Shown here: one piece after another, positions 44,063 to 54,501 of the stretch
Numbering within the stretch: the stretch's first letter is position 1
Layout: each line of letters starts with the position of its first letter
DNA from: Usnea hakonensis
Taxonomy: Eukaryota > Ascomycota > Lecanoromycetes > Lecanorales > Parmeliaceae
NCBI GenBank assembly: GCA_013423325.1
Contig: BLJB01000006.1
Coordinates: forward strand, 1-59,001
DNA: 59,001 nucleotides
Direction of reading: 5' to 3'
Position numbers and translations under genes: made by a program
The notes under the pieces: generated by a model
Seen by the model: the letters and a program-made list of their open reading frames with translations, nothing else
Databases searched by the model: none
Told to the model about the DNA's origin: nothing

Positions 44063-46503
44063 GCGAGGTGCTCGTTGTCGTGTTACACATTTGCCGGTTC
44101 AGAATTCCACACACCTTGGAGCATACAGGAAAGGGACGGAGGGATACGACTTAGCAACGGGAGGAGCCCTGTGCAGCAAGGGCAATCTCTGGAGATTTTC
44201 TCGTTGTTGTCACAGTCACGTTGTGGCTATGGAGCACACAAAGCGGATCTCTACCTATCGAATGCCATCTCCTGTCGCCGTAGTCCAAGTTTTCACCAGG
44301 ATGATCCGTCTTCATATCTTCACACGAGATCCCCAACAACATGCGTCAGTCGGAAGCACCCTCCGACTATCTATCAGTGAAGGTCTACCAATCTATTCAG
44401 CCCATCCTGCGAGCAAGAAATAAATAATGAGAGATAGACAACGCACAGGTCTTCGAACGTCGCGACGGGGCTCATGCACACAAAGACGAATAAGTGTGAT
44501 GAGAGGTTGAATACATCATCTCAATCCAATCTAGGTCCTCATGTGTTCCACTCCCAGACTGTGAACCCGGAAGCCATGAGTCGGCCCTCTCACTCTCATC
44601 CGCCAAGTCGCCTTCTTCACTAATCGAATCCTACTCATCGACCAGCTCGTGGCCAAAAACTTCCACAATCTAACCAGAGCAGATTTTCCCGCTCTTTAGC
44701 TTTACAATACCCCATCCCCACTCCTGCAGAAGGCAAGAGAGAAACCTTGAACCGCCTTAACAGGCTCAGCCCCTCGCTCGCACAGCACATCCACAACACA
44801 TTGAGCCTCGTAGCCCATCTACCCATGCATCTTTCAGCCCAGCTGGAATCAACATAAGCCCCAAAAAATTCCTACACCGCCCTCAGATACCGCTGGGATC
44901 TCGCCAGGCACATCGCAATTCAAGTGCGCGTGGCACAGCGAGACAATATAGCTGTAGGCTGACGAGGATGCTTCGGTGTGACACCACATCACACGAACCA
45001 CCTCCTATGGTCGAGAAGCATTCGATTATGAAAGCGGTTCCTTTACACGATAGTGGCCTCTTAGCTGGGATCCAGAGTAAAATTGTATATATCAATCATA
45101 AATCCCAAAGCACTTATCTCTCGCTGCTTTACTAGCGCATGACGCTTTCATGAGATATTACCCACGACATCCTTCCTTGCTATGCAACAGCCCAACCACC
45201 CCACTCACAACCCACGTATCAGAGAACCAGATACCCCTCAACAGAACGACCAGAGAATAAAGATATCAATCGAGCATACAAACATACTCCTCCAAACACA
45301 CGAATACAATTCTCGCACCACCACGGGAAGAATAGTGTAGACTCCACCATCGCACACACATTCCACCATCCATCTCCATTCCCTCACACCCCCATCAGGG
45401 CCGCTTAAACCTTATCCATCTCTTTCCCCACACGCCAACCATGATCTACGTTGTATGGGAGGGAGTGTGAGTGAGGGAGAGAGGGAATGCAATATAGCCC
45501 ACCCCACCATCCATTCTCCCCCCCTCCCTAACCGTTCCCGCGCAGCAACGCAACACGCTCCACCATTTTCAAGGCTAAGGAATCGACTGTTTCACCAGGG
45601 TCGAGGGAGCATGCCAGGGTGGCGGGTTCGGATAGATGTCAAGGTGCCGAATTGAGTTCTGCATACGGATGAAGGACGTGGGGAGAGAGAGGTAGAGAGC
45701 GGTTTTTTAAAGAGTGTGTTGAGTTGGGTGTGGAAGGGGCTATTGTGCTTGGTGCGTGCTGGGTGATGAGGTGCGGATTGGGAGACTGGGGCGGGCGAGA
45801 GACGGGATTTCTCACGCTGGAGTGTCAGAGATGAGGGTGGCTCACCATAGAGTGATGATGTTGACATGTTGCATTCATAGGAAGTGTTTTGCACTTCCAT
45901 ACACGTGGATCGTGGCTCTTCAATGTTAAGGCAGCAGCTCATTTGATATCCCTGCACCCCTTATGACGGCCGCAGGGATACCTCGCGTTCGGATAACGAG
46001 GCTTTTGCTTGAACGGGTAGAATATCAAGCTTTCCAAAAGAGAGTAGAGGACGGCTTGACTGCTCGGTCAGAAAGGCTGCAATTCGGTGAGAGCAATTTC
46101 ATTTTCTAAGCTGCGGCGCGGATTCTCCTCGACTATCGAAGCAACTACGTGCTATGTTGTGCGATTTATCGCGAAGAGATCCTTGCCACGGAGCAGTGAA
46201 ACAGGTAGTCACAATATGGTGGCGCTACGCAAGTCGCCCCCTGCAAAAGGAACGGGCGTATGAGTAGTATGCCAGAAGTTGTTAGAACTAAGCATCCGTT
46301 GTACTCCGCGGAGAGCCTTGCTTGCGCCAATGATCCCCTGTATCCCCCACCTTTGCCAAGTAGACTGCAATTGTTGCAACCGCCTAAGTCTGTCTTGGCG
46401 CCATGTTACGGCAACAAGCCGCGCCCACTCAGTAGAAATCCTGTGTCCGTCGTTGTTCTCCCTGTTGACATTGTCATGGCACTGTTTCATTTGGGCCGCG
46501 AAT
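44063..46503. other. intergenic spacer
   Basis: No gene is supported. It is C-rich around 45180-45560, with several short overlapping frames (for example 45592-45957, minus) lacking domain or signal features. Confidence 0.5.
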
Positions 46504-47445
46504 CTAATTGTCGTCCTCCTCCTCGATTGATGATGAATTCTTCGAGCGTTCTCTATTGATTTTGTTCTGATACTGCCTCATTTGAGCTTTGAAAGTTTTC
46601 TTCCAACTGTACGCCATCGACCGGGTCTCAGCTTCAGAGACGACAACGGGTCTACAGTGATATGACGTTAGCAAGACGACGCCATGACATGGAAACGCGC
46701 GGTCTTACGGTGAGCGCTGTTTTCCTTCTCCTTCTCCATCCACTTCTCTGCCCACCGAATCATCCGCGGCGTTTTCTTTCTCTCTGTACAATATCTCGCT
46801 CGCGACATTTCTCAGGAAATTCGAGCAATTTTTCTCGCATTGCCTTCCGTTTTTCACCTGGGTTAAGTGCTGGTGGGACTTGAATACTATCTCATTGTCA
46901 TCGGGCTTATAATAAGGTGCCCGCTTGATACTTTGGATCATCTCGGGGGTGACATATTGCTCCAATGTGGGGATATATACTTTCATCACACATTCGACTC
47001 TCTTCTTGTCGTCTGGCGTACGTTTGGGTCTCCTCCCGGTAGGAGACAGATCTGGTGGATGGAAGCCAGATGGAAACTCTTTCACAAAGAGGTATCTGGG
47101 GACTACTGGGTGTTTACTGCCGAGTATCTTAACCCACGTTTGGGTTGCAGATACGCCATCTTGGGGCACGTGACTAGCGAGCATGTGAGCATAATGCAAG
47201 CGAGTCTCTCAGAATGCGCGACATGGTCATTCGTACTATTTCTGCAAATAAGTGTTCCGCGTGTTCACCTGGCTGTTCGTATGCACTTCGTACGTCAGGG
47301 GCTTCTTCTCCTTCTTGGGCTTCTTGTTCAGCTCGGGCTTGTACTTGTCGGGCTTATAGGCCAATTTTCTGATGCTTTGCCCCCGCGGAAAGAAGCGCCA
47401 GACATCCAGTAGCACCGTCAATCCTAACCCCCTTGACTGAAGCAT
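46504..47445 (-). CDS. hypothetical protein, basic, three exons, unrecognised
   Basis: Exons 47445-47269, 47205-46709 and 46651-46504 join in frame to 273 residues. The second intron is textbook (GTAAGA, GCTAAC, TGTAG). The first (GTGAAC donor, GAGAG acceptor) is weaker, so the N-terminus is uncertain. The product begins with a short hydrophobic/basic stretch (LTVLLDVWRFFPRGQSIRKL) and a very Lys/Pro-rich segment (KPELNKKPKKEKKP). A more ordered middle follows (HYAHMLASHVPQ, KVYIPTLEQYVTPEMIQS), and then an acidic and Lys-rich tail ending EEEDDN. A mitochondrial targeting role of the N-terminus is conceivable. I do not recognise the family. Confidence 0.45.
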
Positions 47446-47961
47446 CGCGTAAAATCAAGCCTGATACAAGGATAGAAGTGTTTACTCTCGATGATTGGGC
47501 TCAGTGCCACGATGCGGTTTCTCGGATGAAAAATTGAGCAAACGCGAACGAGTAGTCAGCCCTATCGGCCATCGGTCTATCTTCTAGCGCTCTTTCTGTG
47601 TTTAAGGGTCCGGCCCCGTAACTCAAAGTTACCTCAAGGTAGGGTACCAACTCCCGGGGCTAGTTTAGCCCCCGAGCCCCGCAATGCCGCGGTGTGCCCC
47701 CATAGCGTCCAAACTGAGTGCATCCATCCATTTCCACTACTCCCAAATGGATTCCTACGGCATTTGTATAGCACTTGCAACCTACCACCCCTATCAATAC
47801 GTGGACGATTCAAGGGTGAATGAACAGCAATCAAAAAAAGTACCGGCCATATTCTGCGTACTCTGACGCTGACGGATCGTATAATGGTTACGTGAAAGCT
47901 TAGGGAAATGGTAGTCAAAAAGTAAGGGCTGGGCTGGGTGAAGAACAGAGATAAGGAAGCT

Positions 47962-48025
47962 GGGGGGGGGGGGGGGGGGGGGGGAGGAGAAAAGAGAGAG
48001 AGAGGGGGGGGGGGGGGGGGGGGGG
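47962..48025 (+). repeat. two long G homopolymers in a 64-nt polypurine tract
   Basis: Twenty-three Gs (47962-47984) and twenty-two Gs (48004-48025) are separated by a 19-base AG-only linker. Every base on the plus strand in this interval is a purine. Such DNA can form quadruplex or triplex structures and is prone to length errors in replication and sequencing. Confidence 0.9.
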
Positions 48026-48367
48026 CATGTGATCTAGGAGATTAAAGGCATCGAATGGGAAAGGATGGAGCTAGTGATGTGTGCATGCTGCTTACGGCGA
48101 ATATTGAAAAGCGGTCCGTGAGCACGCCACCACGCCACTACTAGTGATACGAAGGAGGAAGGCTCAATGACGTCGTGAGATAGGCAAACCGCGAGGCTGC
48201 CACACCTTTCACATCCCAAGAGCACGGCGATTACAGATGAAGATGGGCGAGGTTGGAAGTTGAATTTCAGTGAGAGCCGCAGACTCATTTCTTGTTGAAA
48301 AGTAAAGAGTCTGCTCCTCTATATATGCTAATTCTATGATGTTCAAATACTGCGTTATATGGAATGC

Positions 48368-48400
48368 CTCATGCTCATGCTCATGCTCAAGCTCATGCTC
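48368..48400 (+). repeat. imperfect ATGCTC hexanucleotide array
   Basis: About five units of CATGCT/AAGCTC type follow each other in non-coding sequence downstream of the P450 3' end. Confidence 0.75.
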
Positions 48401-48545
48401 CCGACTCCGACTCTGCTCTGCTAAGGCGATGGGTCAAATCTATCTATGTCTGCCTATTAGATCCATAAGAAGCCACGGTGGGTCCTCCGCAAGATTCAAT
48501 ATGAGGGAAATGAGCCTTGGATTCGACCATGTAAAAGGCGGATTG

Positions 48546-50503
48546 TTATGAGCTTTGTCCCGATTTTGCTTCGTGGAGCTTGACTACTGTTCCTGTTCCG
48601 CTGCGAATGGAAAGCGTATGCTGGAATCTGATCCGTCCCGGCGGCTCGCAATTCATTAGTTTGTCGAATCTTTGTAGAAGGCGCACGACAGTATACTAGT
48701 AGCAATCCTTGAGTCAGTGTTTCTGGGTGACAGTACCGTTGAGCACACAAGACGTTGCTGCGGGACGTTTCCGGAGAAAGTACAACTTCTTCCTCCAACT
48801 CTAGCAACTCGAGGAGCATTGGAGTTGTGGGGTAAATCAAATTCAACTTACCGAAGCTTCGGTGAGGGCCATTTGTTCTAAGTGAGATGTTCAGCATCTT
48901 TTGCGGAAGCGAAGGAGTTGAAACTTACGGCCAACGCATTTCCTAGGCCCGCCTCCAAAGGGAATAAACTCAAATCCGGCTTTTCGACCCTCCCAACGTT
49001 CTGGTCGGAACACTTCCGGGTCGTCTCCCCAAATATCGCGGCGCTGCTGCATAGCGTAGATTGATATCATGACGCGCTGGCCTTTTGGAAGGAAGACAGG
49101 CTTTGAGCCGTCAGGCCCGCCGCCACGAGGTAATACTGTATCTTCGAGGCACTCTCGCTCCATGGTTGGCACAATACCGGCCATGCGCAAAGCTTCGTTG
49201 ATGCAATATTGCAGATACTGACACGACCTAAGCTTCGTGAACTCGATGCTGGAAGTGTCGGATCCAACTTCTGCTAGAACAATTGCGCGGAGCTGCTCGT
49301 AGACTCGAGGATTGCGCGAAAGGAAATAGAAGATCCAACTGAGTAGCGAGGCCGTGGTGTCTCGACCGGCGCTCAGGACGTTTAGCGTCTCACTTCGTAT
49401 TTCCGTAGCGTTGGTGGTATGCTTGGCTAGCTCATCCAACAATACAAACTTCCCATTTTTTGCGGGCTCTCCGAGCAATTGCTCCTTTGAAAATTTTTGC
49501 CCTTGAAGCTTCTTTCTTACGAAATACTCTGCGTACTGGTGGACTTTCCTGCAGTGACGAGAGAATGCTGATGAGCGGACTAGCCAGTGCCACTTGCCCA
49601 GAGCCAATCTAGTACCTAGATAGCCTTTCCCAGCGTCGAAGTGATATCCGAACTCCTCTCTATCCGGAGCATCCGTTTTCTGACCCACCTGTAATGGAGG
49701 ATGGCCGTAGAGGAACTCCGTCATCAATTCAAGGGTCATCTTCAAGAATATGGGCTGGAGGTCCACGACGTCCGTCCATCCATCGTGTCCCGTCGTCAGG
49801 ACGTTGGATAAGGCGTCAACATGCCTTTCTTCAAGGTCCATGTCAGCGATTTGGTCGCGAGAAAATTGCGGCCGTAGAAGCGCTCGTGAGTGACGCCAAG
49901 GTTCACCGCGCTGAGTGAAAATTCCCAAGCCCAACAGAGGCTCAAAACACCCGGCCCTGTCATTCCTATGTTAGGCGCCAATTTCTTTCTCAGCAATTTT
50001 GGGTCGCGCAACGAGTAAGAATTTTCGCTTCTATGTCGTTCGACTTAGGAGCGGAGAGAAGATGCAAATGCTACAGACACGCACCTAGAGGCGCCTATCT
50101 CGAAGCTTGAGGCGTGGGTCAGGAACACTGCTTTCACATTTTCCGGGTCCCGGGTCACCAGTACTTCAGAGCCAAGTACTGTTTGCGTCAACTTTAAAGA
50201 AATCTACATCTTTATCGGACGCGAATCACCTTCGACTCGAGCGGTGTGAACTGTTCCACTCTTGCCCATCCCATCCATTGTATCCACGAAATGCGGGGGA
50301 CCCCGTTCCTCGCGCGTTGCTTTTAGATAATCGAGCATTTGGGTCAGCCCAAGGAAGCCCTTTTTGGGTACGACAGGGGCTGGCTCGCAGCCTTGTCGTG
50401 TTGCTTCCGCCTGACATCGCCTTTTCACGGTCAAAGTCGAGATGATCCTTGTGAGAATGAGGAAAGCAAGACAGCACCCGATACCAAGTGATAGTAAGGC
50501 CAT
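48546..50503 (-). CDS. cytochrome P450, CYP52-clan-like
   Basis: Microsomal monooxygenase. Five exons (50503-50230, 50178-50085, 49965-48929, 48877-48852, 48695-48546) join in frame to 526 residues, the normal length. Seen: an N-terminal membrane anchor (LGIGCCLAFLILTRI), a Pro-containing hinge, EVLVTRDPENVKA, LGLGIFTQRGEPWRHSR (the C-helix), the I-helix SAGRDTTASLLSW, NEALR (ExxR motif), and FGGGPRKCVGQ with heme Cys466. TEASYTVVRLLQRF (L-helix) follows, split by the last two introns. The overall pattern matches fungal P450s related to CYP52, many of which oxidise fatty-acyl or alkyl chains at or near the terminus; the substrate here is unknown. It is transcribed away from the acyltransferase gene (52472), and both starts face a ~2-kb shared upstream region, fitting co-regulation. 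Confidence 0.95.
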
Positions 50504-52471
50504 GGTGTAGGCAACTAAGATTTCTTTACCGATTGATCCTGAGTCAAAGAAAACATTCGGAAAAATCCTACAGAGATGCGGTGCCTTTTTCTGCGTGGAT
50601 CAGAAATAGGGTTGAATATTGAGAGAAGCCGCGATGACGAATGTCGGCTTCTGCACTAGATGCTTTTAAGAAATGAAGTCAGAGGGATCAGCTCCACCGA
50701 AAAAATCCAATCGATGAACAACCATCAGCTTCTGCATGAGACATTTTGAGAAGTGGTATCCGTTAAGCCCAGCGAACAATTCCAATTGACGCGTAGGGGG
50801 CGTAGGGGCATGGGGTCCAGAAAAGTAAACGGTACTCCGTATCTTGCATTTCGGCGACGGTGCTAGCTTGCCCAATGGGGTATTCTTTTGATTTGTGATA
50901 AGAGAGACGCCCAGGGGCATCGAGACAAGGCAGCCTTGTGTTCGAGGGTTTCCCAAAGTCCTTGAAAATACGCCAGGGTCGCAAATGGGTCCGCATCAAG
51001 CCCCTGATTGTCTGGTCGGGGTAGACATACGACGCTCGTGCGTGTGTTTTTGACCTTGTGATGCCCCTCACATGCAGGGCGTCATACTTTTGCCGAGGCA
51101 GTGAGTAATGGTCTGATTGTGTGCCTCACGGGCGGATTCTAAGCGATCCCGGTTTGCATGCAGGAACCTAAACTCCACGCAAACATTCACTCAATCCCCC
51201 CTTCCTCAGCGCATAGCCATGCGCAAGCTGCAAAGTTGGCAAATGCGAGTTCGATTTTAATTCCGTGTCGGAAGAATCAGTGATCGCGATGATTAGTATC
51301 GAATAAGAAGGCGTCCAATGATAGCATTGGTGAGTACCAATACCGAGAGCCTGATGCCTTGGTTTGAGATCATGATGACCCGAGATTTCTTCCACATTAT
51401 GGGCGTCAGCTGACTCAGCTCGTCCTCAAACGTCCACGTAATTGCCCTAGAATCTGCACGATGAACGCACAGCACGGACGGAAATCACAATTTTTCCATC
51501 TTTAATCTGCTTTTCTTGGTCGTGGCGGGTTTTTCTTGCCGTTAGATAGCTAAGCCGGCGCTTTTACAAACCTATCATTATTATTCGAGCTCGATCATTG
51601 CTCAGTGCTGCAAAGCATGAACTTGAACGAGGAGATATGCTCCCTCCGTCTTTTCTCTTTCCAACTTTCATCAACTTGTCTGGCATCAAATCTTGGACTC
51701 TTCCAAAGAGGATTCAATCGAAAAGCGGCCAGGCGCCTTCGAGCCGTTTTGTCGACGCCACAATTGAAATCCCTGCCCGATCGGCTGGGCGGCCCATCCC
51801 GGGAATGCATCATGATGCTAAACAGGGAGCGGATAGGGGCCGCTATTTTCATTGGAGCGTTACTGAAGCGATTGAAATGCGGGTCTACTGTAATCTGCAG
51901 ACCTAGTTATTATTATCCCCTCGTGGGGCAATCAAGTTTCCCTGTTCGGAAAGCGCACATCCTGGGGTACAGGGGAAACGTGCCGACGATGCCGTGGGAA
52001 CCCCGGGAACATCTGATCCTCACCCTTGTATCCAGAAGCTGTGCTTTCCGAAGAGCGCGGGTTCAATTCATTAGAGATGGACCCTGTCTGTCTTCAGTAC
52101 GATGTCTTTTCACAATCATAGTACTATCTATCATTTTTCGGTCTGCCAATATTTTGCTGCAAATTCTGGACATTTCACTGAGCGATCATCCAGCCAAAGT
52201 CGGACGGATTCGGATTGTGGTGGCTGTACTGGGTAAGCATTGTCCTTTTTGGTCGCGGCGTTGCTAACAAATCGATTGGGATGTGGCAGATTCGTGGCGC
52301 ACTTTGCTGCAGTAGACGCAAATAGCATGAGAACATTTTACTTTTGACGTCCGCGCTACCATCCGAATTTGTGAGAAAGGTAGGAAGCTGTGATACCCTG
52401 AGAGACCAAGAGTCCAGGGATCAAAATTACCTCTTCACAACCTCAGAATTCACAGGAAAAGGCCCTATACG
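50504..52471. other. divergent intergenic region between P450 and acyltransferase genes
   Basis: No gene is supported. Plus-strand frames in 51598-52267 are not accompanied by domain features. Both flanking promoters should lie here. Confidence 0.5.
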
Positions 52472-54013
52472 ATGGACCTACAGCAAAGTCCCACTCATCA
52501 TGCACTCCCACACGAAGAATCCTCTGATCCTTCATGGTGTTCATCATGTTCCACATTTAAGACGGTTACGTTGCGCAATGCAACGCCCCCAAAGGCGGGA
52601 ATATTGGAATCGAACACAACGGTTTACCCACTGTCTCCCATTGACATGCTTATGCCGCGTATGCATGTTCCAAAGCTGCTCTACTTCGCAACTACGGCTG
52701 AGCCTGCCGACATCTCATCAAACCTTCGAGCCGCTCTCGCACTCACGCTGAAGACCATCCCCATAATCGCGGGCTCAGTAGCCGTGAGCAGGCAAAAAGG
52801 AGACCAGAAGGGATCTTTGAGTGTCCAGAGCCCATATTTTGAAGCAGGAGATATATTTTTCAGTAAAGACCTGCGTCATCAGTATGACTACGAGCAACTG
52901 CAGGCCACACATTTCCCATCGGATGCAATTGCGTTTGATGTTATCGCACCGAAACAGTTTGAAGAAGCGGCAGACTCCACACCTGTGATGCTTGCGCAAG
53001 CGAATTTCTTGAGAGGAGGTCTACTCCTCTTCTTCGCTGCCCATCATTGCGTACTAGATGAGGTAGGCCTGTTTAACGTGATGAAGGTCTGGTCTTCATG
53101 TTGTCGAGGAGACATTGGCTTGGAATTTGTTACTCCGCAGTGGTTCGATCAGAGTTCTTTGTGGCAGGGAGCAGGAAGTGGGAGACTAGAAGATCATCCG
53201 GAGTATACACTTGCGCCGGAGGGAGGAGATGTGAGGGCCGCTGAGGATCCCAGTGCCTTTTATCCGAGTTCCGAGAATGTCTCTTCAGCCACCTTTTTCT
53301 TCTCTGATGAATCGCTTGGCCGTTTGAAGATAGCAGCAGGGATGCCGGATGGAAATGATGGCAGAGGGTGGATCTCAACTAACGATGCTCTCATTGCGCT
53401 CTGCTGGTGCTGCATCACGTCCGCTCGAGTAGCTGAGAGCACAGATCCAACAGATGCGATCTTTCCATTGTTTGCAATGGCCGTAAATGGTCGCAGTCAA
53501 TTTCACCCACCCATGTCACCAGACTACTGTGGCAACGTGGTTCTGATCGCCAAAACGTTGGCGAAGGCGGACAATTTGCTCTTTCCGCATCCCGGACGTC
53601 TCGCGAAAGCAGCCTCACTGATCAGAAGAGCGGTTAACGTGGTGGACGATGGCTATGTCCGGGATGTAATCCAAATGGTTCGGAACGTTGACGATGTCGG
53701 TCGGCTGGCACCTCGCAAACGACCGGCCACGGAATATACTCTTATCTGCAGCACTTGGGCCAGGCAACCATACTATAGCCTGGACTGGGGCAAAACGGTA
53801 GGCGGCAACTGTGAGCGTGTTCGAGGCCGGAGGATCAAAACGGACGGTGCCATTCTAATATTTCCGCGCTTGCCTAGCACTGACCGCGGAGCCGGAAAGT
53901 CTGATAGAATGAAAGGTGGTGTCGAAGTGCAGCTTAGCATGCAGAGTGGTCACCTCGAAAGATTGACGACCGACCCAAACTTCTCGGAATTTGCGCAGTG
54001 GCGATGTCGCTAG
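52472..54013 (+). CDS. BAHD-like acyltransferase (trichothecene 3-O-acetyltransferase-type family)
   Basis: CoA-dependent acyltransferase of the HXXXD superfamily, a frequent tailoring enzyme that esterifies hydroxyl groups in fungal metabolite pathways. A single exon gives 513 residues from the first ATG. The HXXXD site is His192-Cys-Val-Leu-Asp196 in AAHHCVLDEVG; the second signature, normally DFGWG, reads SLDWGKTVGG (Asp438). A YPLSPIDML segment and LPRxxxPxLL-like pattern near the start match the fungal group. Here the Asp of HXXXD is followed by Glu instead of the usual Gly, and the DFGWG loop lacks its Phe; the catalytic His is intact. The LovD-like gene begins 488 bases downstream on the same strand. 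The acyl donor and acceptor are unknown. Confidence 0.93.
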   Translation: MDLQQSPTHHALPHEESSDPSWCSSCSTFKTVTLRNATPPKAGILESNTTVYPLSPIDMLMPRMHVPKLLYFATTAEPADISSNLRAALALTLKTIPIIAGSVAVSRQKGDQKGSLSVQSPYFEAGDIFFSKDLRHQYDYEQLQATHFPSDAIAFDVIAPKQFEEAADSTPVMLAQANFLRGGLLLFFAAHHCVLDEVGLFNVMKVWSSCCRGDIGLEFVTPQWFDQSSLWQGAGSGRLEDHPEYTLAPEGGDVRAAEDPSAFYPSSENVSSATFFFSDESLGRLKIAAGMPDGNDGRGWISTNDALIALCWCCITSARVAESTDPTDAIFPLFAMAVNGRSQFHPPMSPDYCGNVVLIAKTLAKADNLLFPHPGRLAKAASLIRRAVNVVDDGYVRDVIQMVRNVDDVGRLAPRKRPATEYTLICSTWARQPYYSLDWGKTVGGNCERVRGRRIKTDGAILIFPRLPSTDRGAGKSDRMKGGVEVQLSMQSGHLERLTTDPNFSEFAQWRCR

Positions 54014-54501
54014 CGAGGGCATGATTATGCACGCGGCCTTGCTTAGTCCTTCAGTGGGTAAGCCTACTCCTATAGTATAATAGGGTGGATTCAAGTTCTC
54101 TGCATTTTGTGAAATTGATCTTGACTTGATGGACAGCGTTGATGCAGATTTCGCGATAGTCTTGCATAGTACTTCAACCAGCAGAAGATGGGCTCGGATG
54201 CAGTCTAGATCCACACAGTTGCTCGAAACATTCTACAATATCATCCAATGTAATATACGGGTACGTTACTTGAGTTTCTCGACGTGTACACTATGACATT
54301 TGCGCGCAAGCTCAGCCTTATCGGCTCTCGATTTACCTCGGCTTGACATACTGCACCCACAAGTCAATGTCTTTGCATGCCTGTCCTGCAGTGCAATTTG
54401 TCTAGAGATTATATAAATATACACCGAGCGTCTATTCTCCTTCCATAACATGCATCGCATCTTACACGGTCTTGACTGTGGCATTGACAGCTTCCTCTTC
54501 G
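54014..54501. other. intergenic gap between two acyltransferase genes
   Basis: No gene is seen; it would hold the terminator of the BAHD gene and the promoter of the LovD-like gene. Confidence 0.5.

Larger units (their letters stand above)
47446..48545. other. intergenic spacer with long poly-G tracts
   Basis: No gene is supported. The main feature is an all-purine run containing two G homopolymers (47962-48025). A hexanucleotide CATGCT/ATGCTC repeat lies at about 48368-48400. Confidence 0.6.

Noticed and set aside
46209..46490. Minus-strand frame of 93 codons downstream of the basic orphan gene
   Set aside because: It lies beyond the stop codon at 46504 and cannot be joined by plausible splice sites.
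52040..52090. GGTTCAATTC sequence resembling a tRNA T-loop
   Set aside because: The flanking bases cannot form the five-base-pair T stem and no A-box or acceptor stem lies at the right distance.
51598..52267. Plus-strand frames of 102 and 220 codons upstream of the acyltransferase gene
   Set aside because: No domain, no splice logic; the region is the likely shared P450/acyltransferase promoter side.
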